64,000 bases of DNA, from NCBI GenBank assembly GCA_965230635.1, contig CBDDLJ010000016.1, forward strand, positions 124,001 to 188,000, written 5' to 3'. This stretch comes from CBDDLJ01 sp965230635. GTDB lineage: Bacteria; Pseudomonadota; Gammaproteobacteria; UBA1113. The notes beneath the pieces were generated by a model. That model was given only the letters and a program-made list of their open reading frames with translations, had not been told where the DNA came from and ran no database searches. Of this stretch, positions 1-8,488 are shown piece by piece. Positions within the stretch are counted from its first letter, which is position 1. The number at the start of each line of letters is the position of its first letter. The position numbers were made by a program, and so were the translations under genes.

Positions 1-20
1 CGCCTCTTGTTTTCTACCAT
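1..20 (-). CDS. icmL: IcmL/DotI, first codons only (partial)
   Basis: Only the start codon and about six codons (MVENKR) lie in the window; the rest continues past the left edge. An ATG at 20-18 is preceded by GGAG six bases upstream and follows the icmM stop by 9 bp. In Legionella the order is icmN-icmM-icmL, so icmL is the expected next gene. Its product is an inner-membrane component of the Dot/Icm core that pairs with IcmM. The identity rests on gene order alone because too little sequence is visible. Confidence 0.5.
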
Positions 21-29
21 GGTTTTCTC

Positions 30-323
30 CTAAAGGTCTACAGGCTGTAGGCGAACAATACCGCCTCGAATATGAGTCGCATAGTATTGCGGCTCAGGTC
101 TATGTGAATACATGTAATAGATAATGAGCATAAAAATGCATAATAAACTGATCGTGAGCAGTAATAATAAAATGAGGCGGCGATAATTATCACGGTAGAA
201 GCAACTTCGTAAGCGATTCCGCTCAAACGCCTCTGCTTGTTGTTTTTTTAATGCGATATCTTCCTTGTTTTTACTGGTTTTTACTTTTTTCGCTCTTACT
301 GTAATTGTCTTTTTGCTAGCCAT
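30..323 (-). CDS. icmM: Dot/Icm secretion protein IcmM/DotJ
   Basis: A 97-residue protein with a basic cytoplasmic N-terminus (1-48), one membrane helix (about 49-70) and a short periplasmic tail. The block FYRDNYRR just before the helix, and PEPQYYATHIRGGIVRLQP after it, resemble the N-terminal part of DotI/IcmL. DotJ/IcmM is known as a short paralogue of that part, about 94 residues in Legionella, so the length fits IcmM rather than a truncated IcmL. It follows icmN by 8 bp and precedes a probable icmL start by 9 bp, so the three are likely cotranscribed. DotI and DotJ form an inner-membrane complex of the type IVB secretion machine. Confidence 0.8.
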   Translation of the reverse strand: MASKKTITVRAKKVKTSKNKEDIALKKQQAEAFERNRLRSCFYRDNYRRLILLLLLTISLLCIFMLIIYYMYSHRPEPQYYATHIRGGIVRLQPVDL

Positions 324-331
324 GATAGATC

Positions 332-997
332 CTAGACGTCTTCAGTCGGTATCAATTGAAAGGTTATTTGAACTCGACGGTTAGCGGAACGTCCTTCCAA
401 ATAATCATTGTTAGCAATGGGAAATTGTTCTCCATAACCGACGCTATACATCATGCGTGCATCCAAACCTTGATTCCATAGGTAATCTAGAATATTTTGT
501 GCTTGCTGTCGCGATAACGCAACATTGCGTGTTTGGTTCCCTACATTATCTGTAAAGCCTGCTACTTTAATGACTTCAGTTTCACATTGACGCAAAAATT
601 CAGCAATACGGTCTAGTGCTGGATAAAATGCTTCGTTAAGATGGGAGGAATCAGCATAAAAATAAGCATCTGCTGGTAAAACAAACATATAATTTTGGCC
701 GATTTTAAATAATTGCAAATGAGCACGATCCAAATCGGAAAATAGTGTACTATTTCCTGCTAACAGTTTACCAACGACACCACTATAAATACCACCCATG
801 ACAACAGCAGCAGGTACGGTAACTGACGTAAATGGACTGACTGCGGCGCCGATTGCCATTCCACCAACAAGTCCGACAATGGGTTTGCTATTGTCTGGTA
901 TTGGCGGCGCGGGTGGGCGTGAGCAATGGGTTAAAGAAAAAATAATGCTTATACTCAATACGAGCACTTTAAGGTTTTTATAGAATGGTTGAGTCAT
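332..997 (-). CDS. icmN: OmpA-like lipoprotein IcmN/DotK of the Dot/Icm system
   Basis: A 221-residue lipoprotein. A signal peptide ends in the lipobox LTHC (Cys about 26), followed by a Pro-rich linker and a Gly/Ala/Val-rich segment (about 40-80). The C-terminal half is an OmpA-type peptidoglycan-binding domain: GFTDNVGNQTRN, LSRQQAQNILDYL, GYGEQFPIANN and GRSANRRVQI are its usual landmarks. It is longer than the about 189-residue Legionella DotK. An isolated OmpA-like lipoprotein could have other roles, but directly preceding icmM makes IcmN/DotK the best call. It probably anchors the outer-membrane end of the machine to the cell wall. It starts 44 bp after efp and may share its transcript. 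Confidence 0.78.
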   Translation of the reverse strand: MTQPFYKNLKVLVLSISIIFSLTHCSRPPAPPIPDNSKPIVGLVGGMAIGAAVSPFTSVTVPAAVVMGGIYSGVVGKLLAGNSTLFSDLDRAHLQLFKIGQNYMFVLPADAYFYADSSHLNEAFYPALDRIAEFLRQCETEVIKVAGFTDNVGNQTRNVALSRQQAQNILDYLWNQGLDARMMYSVGYGEQFPIANNDYLEGRSANRRVQITFQLIPTEDV

Positions 998-1040
998 TGC
1001 AATCCATTTCCCGCGGTTCCTTTAGTATGAAATTTTCCCA

Positions 1041-1610
1041 TTAATCCTTAGCTCTTGCAACATACTCGCCAGTTCGCGTGTCGACCTTAATTAACTCACT
1101 TTCCTGTACAAATAATGGCACACGTACGATAGCTCCTGTTTCTAATGTTGCTGGTTTATTACCACCACTGGAGGTATCGCCACGGACACCAGGATCGGTT
1201 TCTGTGATTTGTAGCGTCACAAAATTGGGTGGAGTGATATTAATTGGCTGCTCATTCCAAAGCGTGACAATACAAACATCTTGATCTTTCAGCCATAATT
1301 TAGCATCTATCATGGCGGGTTCATCGACAGTAATTTGCTCAAAGCTATCGGTTAGCATAAAATACCATGATTCCCCGTCATTGTACAAATATTGTGCTTC
1401 TGTTTCTAATACATCAGCCGCTTCTACCGACTCACCGGATTTAAAGGTTTTATCAATAACTCGGCCATTTAACAAATTACGCACTTTGACGCGATTGAAT
1501 GCCTGTCCTTTACCGGGCTTAACAAATTCATTTTCAACAATATTATAAGGGTTTCCATCTAATATAATTTTTAAACCACTTTTGAATTCATTTGTACTAT
1601 ATTTTGACAT
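1041..1610 (-). CDS. efp: Translation elongation factor P
   Basis: 189 residues, the usual EF-P length. EF-P binds stalled ribosomes and promotes peptide-bond formation at polyproline stretches. The N-terminal KOW-like domain holds the loop KPGKGQAFNRVKVRN with the lysine (about 34) that is beta-lysylated in gammaproteobacteria. The OB-type domains follow, with GDTSSGGNKPATLETGA and a C-terminal VDTRTGEY. The start has a clear AGGAG six bases upstream. The gene that makes the modifying beta-lysine, epmB, is transcribed divergently 260 bp away. EpmA, which attaches it, is not in the window. Confidence 0.97.
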   Translation of the reverse strand: MSKYSTNEFKSGLKIILDGNPYNIVENEFVKPGKGQAFNRVKVRNLLNGRVIDKTFKSGESVEAADVLETEAQYLYNDGESWYFMLTDSFEQITVDEPAMIDAKLWLKDQDVCIVTLWNEQPINITPPNFVTLQITETDPGVRGDTSSGGNKPATLETGAIVRVPLFVQESELIKVDTRTGEYVARAKD

Positions 1611-1870
1611 TATGGCTCCTTTGTCTCTTTACATTTTGTATTATCAATGAGGATGGAGAAAAAGACAACAGAAATTAGCAGTCAGTAGAGTAATTGCATC
1701 TCAATTATAATGCATTGATTAAAATAAGTGTTGTCTGTTTACCTTGCTATTTGCTGCTGAAAAAATACGATGCACATTATTTTACGGAATAATGTTTTTC
1801 TCTAGAAAATAGCCATTTTTAGGTATTATAAGAATATATGTTATTATTGTTAAAAATATAGGTTATCGGT

Positions 1871-2890
1871 ATGCAAAAGCAACAAACTAGATTTTCTGAC
1901 TTATCTTCAACGACGTGGCAAGAACAATTACAGCAAGTGATCACTTGCCCAAAAGAATTATTTTCATTACTACAATTGGATGACAAGCATTTACCTGCAG
2001 CAATTGCTGCTACACGCCAGTTCCCACTGCGTGCACCGAAAGCATTTATCCATCGTATCAAGAAAGGTCATTGGCAGGATCCATTGCTAAAGCAAGTCTT
2101 ACCATTAGGCTTAGAAATGGTAGCCGCGCCAGGATATAGTCAACAACCTTTACAGGAGTATCAGTTTAATCCATTGCCAGGATTGTTACATAAATATAAA
2201 TCGCGTGTGCTACTGTTAGTGACCGGCGCTTGTGCTATTAATTGTCGTTATTGTTTTCGACGAGACTTTGCTTATACAGAAAATCGATTAGGTCGACGAC
2301 AGTGGTCAGATATTATTGCCTATTTATCCGCGCACCCTGAAATTAATGAAGTCATTTTAAGTGGTGGTGATCCATTAATCGCACCAGACAATTTATTAGC
2401 TGAGTTGGTTGAACACTTAAGTCAAATAAAACATTTATGTTACTTGCGTATTCATACACGCTTGCCTATTGTTATTCCTGCTCGAATCAATACAGAGTTA
2501 CTCTCGTGGTTAACCGCTACACGCTTAAAGCCGATAGTTGTTCTGCACTGTAATCATGTACAAGAAGTTGATAAAACTGTTTGCCAAGCATTAGCGAGAC
2601 TCAGCAAACATGGAATTACCTTATTAAATCAAACAGTTTTACTAAAGCAAATTAATGATTCTGCTACGGCACTCGCAGCGTTAAGTCATGAATTATTTGC
2701 TAATGATGTTATGCCTTATTATTTACATATGTTAGATAAAGTTCAAGGAGCTGCTCATTTTGAAGTGTCCTTGAAGCAAGCTAAAATATTGCATCAGCAA
2801 TTGCTGACTGAATTACCGGGTTATTTGGTACCAAGGTTAGTACGAGAAGTACCAGGGAATCTTTATAAAACGCCAATTTTGTCATGTTGA
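1871..2890 (+). CDS. epmB: EF-P (R)-beta-lysine 2,3-aminomutase EpmB
   Basis: A 339-residue radical SAM enzyme converting (S)-alpha-lysine to (R)-beta-lysine, the group placed on EF-P. The iron-sulfur ligand motif is CAINCRYCFRRDF (CxxxCxxC), preceded by YKSRVLLLVTGA. The SAM-binding GGDPL motif, the substrate segment LRIHTRLP and the PLP-binding region near PYYLHMLDKVQGAAHF follow in the family order. It is divergent from efp, a common functional pairing. The ATG at 1871 has no strong ribosome site, but it gives the length typical of EpmB. Confidence 0.95.
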   Translation: MQKQQTRFSDLSSTTWQEQLQQVITCPKELFSLLQLDDKHLPAAIAATRQFPLRAPKAFIHRIKKGHWQDPLLKQVLPLGLEMVAAPGYSQQPLQEYQFNPLPGLLHKYKSRVLLLVTGACAINCRYCFRRDFAYTENRLGRRQWSDIIAYLSAHPEINEVILSGGDPLIAPDNLLAELVEHLSQIKHLCYLRIHTRLPIVIPARINTELLSWLTATRLKPIVVLHCNHVQEVDKTVCQALARLSKHGITLLNQTVLLKQINDSATALAALSHELFANDVMPYYLHMLDKVQGAAHFEVSLKQAKILHQQLLTELPGYLVPRLVREVPGNLYKTPILSC

Positions 2891-2905
2891 AACGGTGATT
2901 GTAAG

Positions 2906-2946
2906 GTGTGCTACTTTCGCAAGAGCACACGGTGAGTTTTTATAAT
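2906..2946. terminator. Possible bidirectional terminator
   Basis: Inverted repeat GTGTGCT/AGCACAC (2906-2912 and 2924-2930) with an 11-base loop and a weak T run near 2937-2941. It lies between the convergent epmB and icmF genes. The stem is short, so this is tentative. Confidence 0.35.
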
Positions 2947-2957
2947 GATTTGGTTGC

Positions 2958-5900
2958 TTAACTGATTTCAGTTAGTTTTAAATTAGGCAGTAGTGCTAGA
3001 GAAAACGGATTGATAGCGTAATCCGATTCTATTTCACATTTAGCACCATAGCCATCAAGATCAAATGTTGCAATGATATTATTCCCTTCTTTCTCTTCTA
3101 AGTTAGCAAGACCTAATAATTTAAACCAACTCCAAGTCCCAGTTTCTGTTTTTTTCAATTGTTTGCCATCCATATTTGTTAACGTGATGCTGGCTATGTG
3201 TAACGGCTGTTTGCCTGGCCAGTTTAGTGATATTGCTGTGTTAGAATTTTTTGAAAAGGTGATATGTTGGTTATCTAAATCAAACTGTAATGATTTGACC
3301 ATCGGTTGTAATACAAGCGGGTTAATTGCAAATTGTATTTGTAGTGATCGTGGATCATTTGGGAAAAAAACATTTTTAATGTTAATGCTACGTGCAATTT
3401 GGTTAAGAAAATTATCGCTCACGGGCAGGTGTTCACCATTGCGTCGGTGCCAGTGTAATCCTTGCTGACTTTTATCAATAAATGGTGCTAGGTAGCTTAG
3501 GTAAAAACTGTCTATTTTCCCTGCAGGCCCAAAGAACTCTGCAAAATCATTCGGACGGATTTCTGATTTTGCGGTAGGTTCTAATGGATAACGATCTTTA
3601 ATGCGAGTGATATAATAAGGTAACACCTTTTGTTGCCATGCCTGATGAACATGGATTTTAGCGTTACTAAGAATCAACTTCCAACTGTTTTGATTGATTT
3701 GCATTAACCAGCTGCGTAATGGCTCAGGCATGGTAATAGCTTGGGTTTCAATGATGTCAAAAATGTCGTATTGTTTACTGTCTTGCATGCGCTGCCGTGC
3801 AATTTGATAAGCAGCGGCTTGATTATTTGGTGTATTGGTGATATGTGCCAGTAAGTCTTGAAGCTTTAGTAAATTGGTATTAACAGCAGTGATGCTTTTT
3901 TCTTGCGTTTGTTCAAATAGCTTTTGTAAGCTTTGAAATTTTATGCTAATAGGGGTATTAATACTATTATATGTTACATTGGTTTGATAATAGATGGTTT
4001 TAAGTAGCTTCTGTAGACTAGAGTCAGGTTTGGCAATATTGTCTAGTACTTGTATGGCATGTTTAAAAGAAGAAAACGATTCTATTTGTAATTGGTTTAA
4101 AACATCTTCCCACATTTTGATATATTCACTAAAATATAAGTCATTAGTTTGCTTAATCAATTCTTGGTAACTCATATTATTACTTTGGTACTCTCCTGTT
4201 ACCCAATTTCCTTGCATGGTTATAGACACAGCCATAGGAATCATTTTTTCGTAAGCATGCAAGAAGGAGTCGTGGGTATATATAGAAGGTATTACTATGC
4301 TAGCTGTCGGATCTTTGACAGTTGCTACTGTTTTGTTAATGTTAGCCAAAGAAAATACTTGATCTGGATTGGCTGTTGTTAATTCATTTTTTAGTATAAT
4401 GATAGCTAATTCCGCTTTAGGAATATTGCTTAAAGCATTGCGGGCAGCGTAAATAAGAGAAGGATTGATGTCAACTGCGGGGTAATTTTGTGTTTCAAGC
4501 AATTGCAAATGTTCTTTGAGCTGCTGAATGGTTTTATTTTCATTTTTATTGTATTTTTGCAACCATGTTGTGAGTGAATTTATGTTAAGTCGTTTTCTTT
4601 GGTTGAAAGACAAATAAATTTTCAGAGTTTCGTAGAGATGCTCAGAGTTGGTGGTTGCTTTTTTGTTAATTTCTGTCAGTAATGATTCAGTAATTTGTTG
4701 ATGTAAAAAAATAACAATTGCTTTTTGATAAGTTTCTTTAACAAGTTGTTGCAGATTATCTTTCTTTATAAAAAATTTCTGTTTTAGCAGCCAGGGGAAT
4801 TTTTCATGTTGCAAAAAGTCTTGCGCTTGTTTTAATGAAGATAATGCTTGCACAGAACTGTTTAAATCACTGGATAGTGACGCATGTTGATTTAAATAGT
4901 AATTGCTAATGGTTTGTTCGACTTTACTTAATGATTGAATATTGCTAGAAAATTCATGAGACCAGATGAAAGTACAGGCTATAATTAAGCCTACAGCTGT
5001 TGAGGTGCTTAATATGTTTCGGGTGTTCGCTGAAATATATGGAGTGCCGGGTAATAGATAGTTTTTCCAAATTTGAGGAAAGATAACCTCATTGTAAAGA
5101 CCTTTAACAAAATAGGTAGCATGCTCGCTTTGTAGTTGCTGTCTTTGCAGTAGCGCCAGCTCAAAACTATTAGACATAGGTGTCAACAGTCGGTCTATAG
5201 CTACTTTTTTCTGTCCACAGGCAGTGAAAAAGATTCCTTGTATACGAGTTGATTCTTCTCCTGTTGTCAAATTCCCAAGGTACTGTAATAAGCGAGCAAT
5301 GGGTTTTTTAAAGGTTTCTAGCTGTAATGGAAATTCTTCTATTAAACATCGTATGTCGTGGTTAGGCTCATGGTGTAGTTTCTCAATAATTTGATCATGC
5401 AAATGTAATAACATTGTTTCAAATTCAGCATCAAAACTTTCTAACAGCTTTTGGCGGCAACTAATATGTTTTTTAGCAAACTGTATACCCCATGGTTTTT
5501 CTAATTGTTCTGTGTTGGTTTGACGAAAATACTCATAAAACCCATTGAGGCAATCAGTTTGTGTAAAGATAATATAAAAAGGAATCGGTTTAGATAAAAT
5601 GTGTTGTATTTCAATTAAGCGTTTTTTAAATGTACTAAATAATTGATTTTGTTCAACTTGAGAAAGAGATGATAATTGTTTAATGCTTAAGTAGAACACG
5701 ATACTATTAAAAGCTGGGCGTCGTTTTATTTGCAGTAAGCGAAGAAACTCATCCCAAACATTTAAATCATTACTTTCACTATCTTCTGAAAAAACATGAG
5801 AGCCTGCCATATCAATGATAACGGCTTCGCGTGTTGCCCACCAATCATAATATTGTGTCGATGTAATTTTCTTACTGGTTTGGTGTATTTTTTTTGTTAA

Positions 5901-6323
5901 AAGGAAAGATAAGCCTGATTGTGCTAGTAGCGTGGTTTTTCCTGTTTTTGCTGGACCAATGGTTAAGATCCAGGGTAAATCATATAAACGTATTTTTTTA
6001 TCAATCACATCTGCATAAAGCGGTGAAGCCTTTTTTTCCGTTTTTAATTTTTTTAACAGTAAGATAATACTATTAAAACGGTTAAATAATTCAGGATGGA
6101 AATCTTTATACTTGTTACGAGAGATAGCTGAAGTAATTTGTTCATAGATAAACCATATGATGGCAGAAAGAGCCACAATAAATAATAAGCGATTGATAGG
6201 GTGAGTAAAGAGAGATAGTTTTTCACTAGGCAGATTGGATAAAAAAAACCAAATCATTAAGGTGATAATGATATATCCAATAAAAAGAACATTTTTTTTC
6301 TTTAAGTTAACGGTAAGTTTCAT
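2958..6323 (-). CDS. icmF: Dot/Icm accessory protein IcmF
   Basis: About 1121 residues from the ATG at 6323; an upstream TTG in the same frame would add four. Two membrane helices lie near residues 10-30 and 40-60. A P-loop (GPAKTGKTTLLAQSGLSF) follows at about 125-145, with a GTPase-like domain, a third helix near 435-455, and a long helical periplasmic region. This is the IcmF/TssM family plan. TssM of type VI secretion is the alternative. The partner is DotU, no other T6SS gene is visible, and icmN/icmM lie 2 kb away, so type IVB is preferred. IcmF and DotU stabilise the Dot/Icm core at the cell pole in Legionella. The gene overlaps the end of dotU by 17 bp, indicating translational coupling. 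Confidence 0.88.
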   Translation of the reverse strand: MKLTVNLKKKNVLFIGYIIITLMIWFFLSNLPSEKLSLFTHPINRLLFIVALSAIIWFIYEQITSAISRNKYKDFHPELFNRFNSIILLLKKLKTEKKASPLYADVIDKKIRLYDLPWILTIGPAKTGKTTLLAQSGLSFLLTKKIHQTSKKITSTQYYDWWATREAVIIDMAGSHVFSEDSESNDLNVWDEFLRLLQIKRRPAFNSIVFYLSIKQLSSLSQVEQNQLFSTFKKRLIEIQHILSKPIPFYIIFTQTDCLNGFYEYFRQTNTEQLEKPWGIQFAKKHISCRQKLLESFDAEFETMLLHLHDQIIEKLHHEPNHDIRCLIEEFPLQLETFKKPIARLLQYLGNLTTGEESTRIQGIFFTACGQKKVAIDRLLTPMSNSFELALLQRQQLQSEHATYFVKGLYNEVIFPQIWKNYLLPGTPYISANTRNILSTSTAVGLIIACTFIWSHEFSSNIQSLSKVEQTISNYYLNQHASLSSDLNSSVQALSSLKQAQDFLQHEKFPWLLKQKFFIKKDNLQQLVKETYQKAIVIFLHQQITESLLTEINKKATTNSEHLYETLKIYLSFNQRKRLNINSLTTWLQKYNKNENKTIQQLKEHLQLLETQNYPAVDINPSLIYAARNALSNIPKAELAIIILKNELTTANPDQVFSLANINKTVATVKDPTASIVIPSIYTHDSFLHAYEKMIPMAVSITMQGNWVTGEYQSNNMSYQELIKQTNDLYFSEYIKMWEDVLNQLQIESFSSFKHAIQVLDNIAKPDSSLQKLLKTIYYQTNVTYNSINTPISIKFQSLQKLFEQTQEKSITAVNTNLLKLQDLLAHITNTPNNQAAAYQIARQRMQDSKQYDIFDIIETQAITMPEPLRSWLMQINQNSWKLILSNAKIHVHQAWQQKVLPYYITRIKDRYPLEPTAKSEIRPNDFAEFFGPAGKIDSFYLSYLAPFIDKSQQGLHWHRRNGEHLPVSDNFLNQIARSINIKNVFFPNDPRSLQIQFAINPLVLQPMVKSLQFDLDNQHITFSKNSNTAISLNWPGKQPLHIASITLTNMDGKQLKKTETGTWSWFKLLGLANLEEKEGNNIIATFDLDGYGAKCEIESDYAINPFSLALLPNLKLTEIS

Positions 6324-7140
6324 CTGCGTTATCAATAATGTGTTCGAGTTTGGTATATACCGGTTGTGTCGTTGTCCCTAACAAATAGTTAAATCCTGTG
6401 TAAATACTTGCTAATAATAAGATGACGATCACGCTGATTAGCCATAGAGGAATCACGTTGCTTTTGTTCTTGCTGCTAGGCATTGCCGTTGTTTTTTTCT
6501 TTGCGTTTGACTTAGTTACTTTATTTCTTTTTTTACGCTTATTCACCGTTTGGTAGAGACTATCCGACAAGCGATTAATTTTAGCAAATTCAGAGGCATC
6601 TATTCGGTAAGTACCAACATAGGCTAAATTTAAGCATATATAAAATAATTCTAATAAATCTGTTGGCGTATCAGGGTTAGTCAATGATTTCTCAATCATG
6701 ATTAAAAAAGAAAGATTCGGTGTATTGCCACGATAAAAATAAGCAGTAAGTGAGTAATTTTGCCAAGATTTTGCTCTTCCCCAAATGGTGTTAGCAATAG
6801 TTTCATCCAAGGCTGCACACAGGGCAAAGCGAGCGGCAGTAATGACGTGTGGTGAATAATCATAGGCTAATGAATTGCATTCAAAGGCACGAATTTCATA
6901 AATTAAATCACGTTGCAGTTGAGAGAGGTTATCGTACTTTCCTGTTTTCCCTAACTTGGTCATAATGATGATGACCGCAGAGGCTGCAGTTAATAGTGGA
7001 TTGACACCTGTTGACGCAATAAATGTTTTTGAATGGTGATACGTTGTTAAATTCGATATCGGTTCATAATAGGTCAGCTCTGACAGTGCCCAGCTTTTTG
7101 GTTTGGTTACATACTCTTGCTGCTGGAGGTTGTGCGCCAC
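6307..7140 (-). CDS. dotU: Dot/Icm accessory protein DotU/IcmH
   Basis: About 277 residues from a GTG at 7140, chosen because TAGGGAAG lies just upstream and the start falls directly after the purD stop; a longer frame would overlap purD by 64 bp. The DotU/TssL core is visible: NPLLTAASAVIIIMTKL, then LIYEIRAFECNSLAYDY, then ARFALCAALDETIANTIWG. A Lys-rich linker leads to a single C-terminal membrane helix (IPLWLISVIVILLLASIY), as in tail-anchored DotU. Members of the family bind IcmF through this region. It is transcribed after purD and overlaps icmF, so the essential purine gene and the secretion genes may share a transcript. Confidence 0.88.
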   Translation of the reverse strand: MAHNLQQQEYVTKPKSWALSELTYYEPISNLTTYHHSKTFIASTGVNPLLTAASAVIIIMTKLGKTGKYDNLSQLQRDLIYEIRAFECNSLAYDYSPHVITAARFALCAALDETIANTIWGRAKSWQNYSLTAYFYRGNTPNLSFLIMIEKSLTNPDTPTDLLELFYICLNLAYVGTYRIDASEFAKINRLSDSLYQTVNKRKKRNKVTKSNAKKKTTAMPSSKNKSNVIPLWLISVIVILLLASIYTGFNYLLGTTTQPVYTKLEHIIDNADETYR

Positions 7141-7148
7141 TGTCTTCC

Positions 7149-8432
7149 CTACTTTGTTACTCTTGCAATGTCTTTCTGGCCAATATCTGTACGAAAAAAG
7201 CAATTTGGCCAAGAGATCTGCTTTGTTACATCATACGCAGCCTGTTGAGCGCAGGCAATGTTTGCTCCAATAGCTGTAATCCCTAGTACACGGCCACCAT
7301 TTGACATAATATTACCATCTTTTGCTATTGTACCTGCATGAAAAATTTTCGTATCGGTCATTTGCTGCGTTAAGCCGGTAATAATATTACCTTTTTTATA
7401 AGCGCCTGGATAGCCTCCAGAGCACATAACAACTGTTAAAGCTGGGCGGGGATCCCATTCTAAGGTGGCAGAATCCAGTTTTTGTTGCATGGTGGATAAA
7501 ATTAATTCAACCAAATCCGATTTTAACCGAAACAAGATGGGTTGCGTTTCTGGATCGCCTAAGCGACAGTTGAATTCTAATACCTTAGGTTCACCCGCTG
7601 GCGTGATCATTAATCCAGCGTAAAGAAAGCCGCAATAATGGATTCCTTCTTGTTGCAAACCGTGAACAGTAGGGTATATGACATTGGACATAATTTTATC
7701 AGCCATGGCATCTGTTACAATACGAGCAGGCGAGTAAGCTCCCATACCGCCGGTATTGGGTCCTTTGTCATGATTATCTCGCGTTTTATGATCTTGAGAG
7801 GAAGCGAGTGCCAAGACTTGTTCGCCATTAACCACAACAATAAAACTGGCTTCTTCTCCTAATAAAAATTCTTCAATGACAACATGTTGACCTGCATCAC
7901 CAAATATTTTTGTAGTGAGCATTTGCTCTAATGCTTGTTCTGCCTGTGCTAGATTTTCAGCAATGACAACGCCTTTCCCTGCGGCTAAACCATCCGCTTT
8001 TATAACCAGCGGAAATGTTTGTTGCGCTGCGTGGTTTTTTGCCGCATGTAAGTCAGTAAATGTTGCATATTTAGCCGTAGGTATTTGATATTTGTTCATG
8101 AAGTTTTTGCAAAAAGCTTTTGATGATTCTAGTTGCGTTGCTTGTTGGTTGGGACCAAAACAATGTAATTGATTGAGTATGAATTTATCGACAATACCGG
8201 CAGCAAGTGGGATTTCTGGGCCAACAATGGTTAATTCAATTTGCTTTTCCTTGGCAAAATGAATAAGTCCGTCAATATCTGTTGCTGCGATGTTAACGTT
8301 TTCAACCTTTGGTTCTGTTGCAGTACCGGCATTACCTGGTGCAATGTAAATCTGTGTTACATGAGAAGATTGAGCTAGTTTCCATGCTAAAGCATGCTCA
8401 CGTCCACCATTACCAATGACTAATAATCTCAT
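7149..8432 (-). CDS. purD: Phosphoribosylamine--glycine ligase
   Basis: 427 residues, standard length. It catalyses ATP-dependent formation of GAR from phosphoribosylamine and glycine, step two of purine synthesis. The N-terminus MRLLVIGNGGREHALAWKL is the family signature. The ATP-grasp core shows IKADGLAAGKGVVIA, GPNTGGMGAYSP and EFNCRLGDPETQ. An AGAGG lies about six bases before the ATG. It follows purH on the same strand and continues into dotU. Confidence 0.97.
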   Translation of the reverse strand: MRLLVIGNGGREHALAWKLAQSSHVTQIYIAPGNAGTATEPKVENVNIAATDIDGLIHFAKEKQIELTIVGPEIPLAAGIVDKFILNQLHCFGPNQQATQLESSKAFCKNFMNKYQIPTAKYATFTDLHAAKNHAAQQTFPLVIKADGLAAGKGVVIAENLAQAEQALEQMLTTKIFGDAGQHVVIEEFLLGEEASFIVVVNGEQVLALASSQDHKTRDNHDKGPNTGGMGAYSPARIVTDAMADKIMSNVIYPTVHGLQQEGIHYCGFLYAGLMITPAGEPKVLEFNCRLGDPETQPILFRLKSDLVELILSTMQQKLDSATLEWDPRPALTVVMCSGGYPGAYKKGNIITGLTQQMTDTKIFHAGTIAKDGNIMSNGGRVLGITAIGANIACAQQAAYDVTKQISWPNCFFRTDIGQKDIARVTK

Positions 8433-8488
8433 GAGTACCTCTATTAGTTAGGAATTAACAAGTCCCATGGGTTTTATGCCCATGATAT

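Noticed and set aside
2958..7140. Type VI secretion tssM/tssL
   Set aside because: The same protein families occur in T6SS, but no other T6SS gene is present and icmN/icmM lie beside them, so Dot/Icm icmF/dotU is the better reading.
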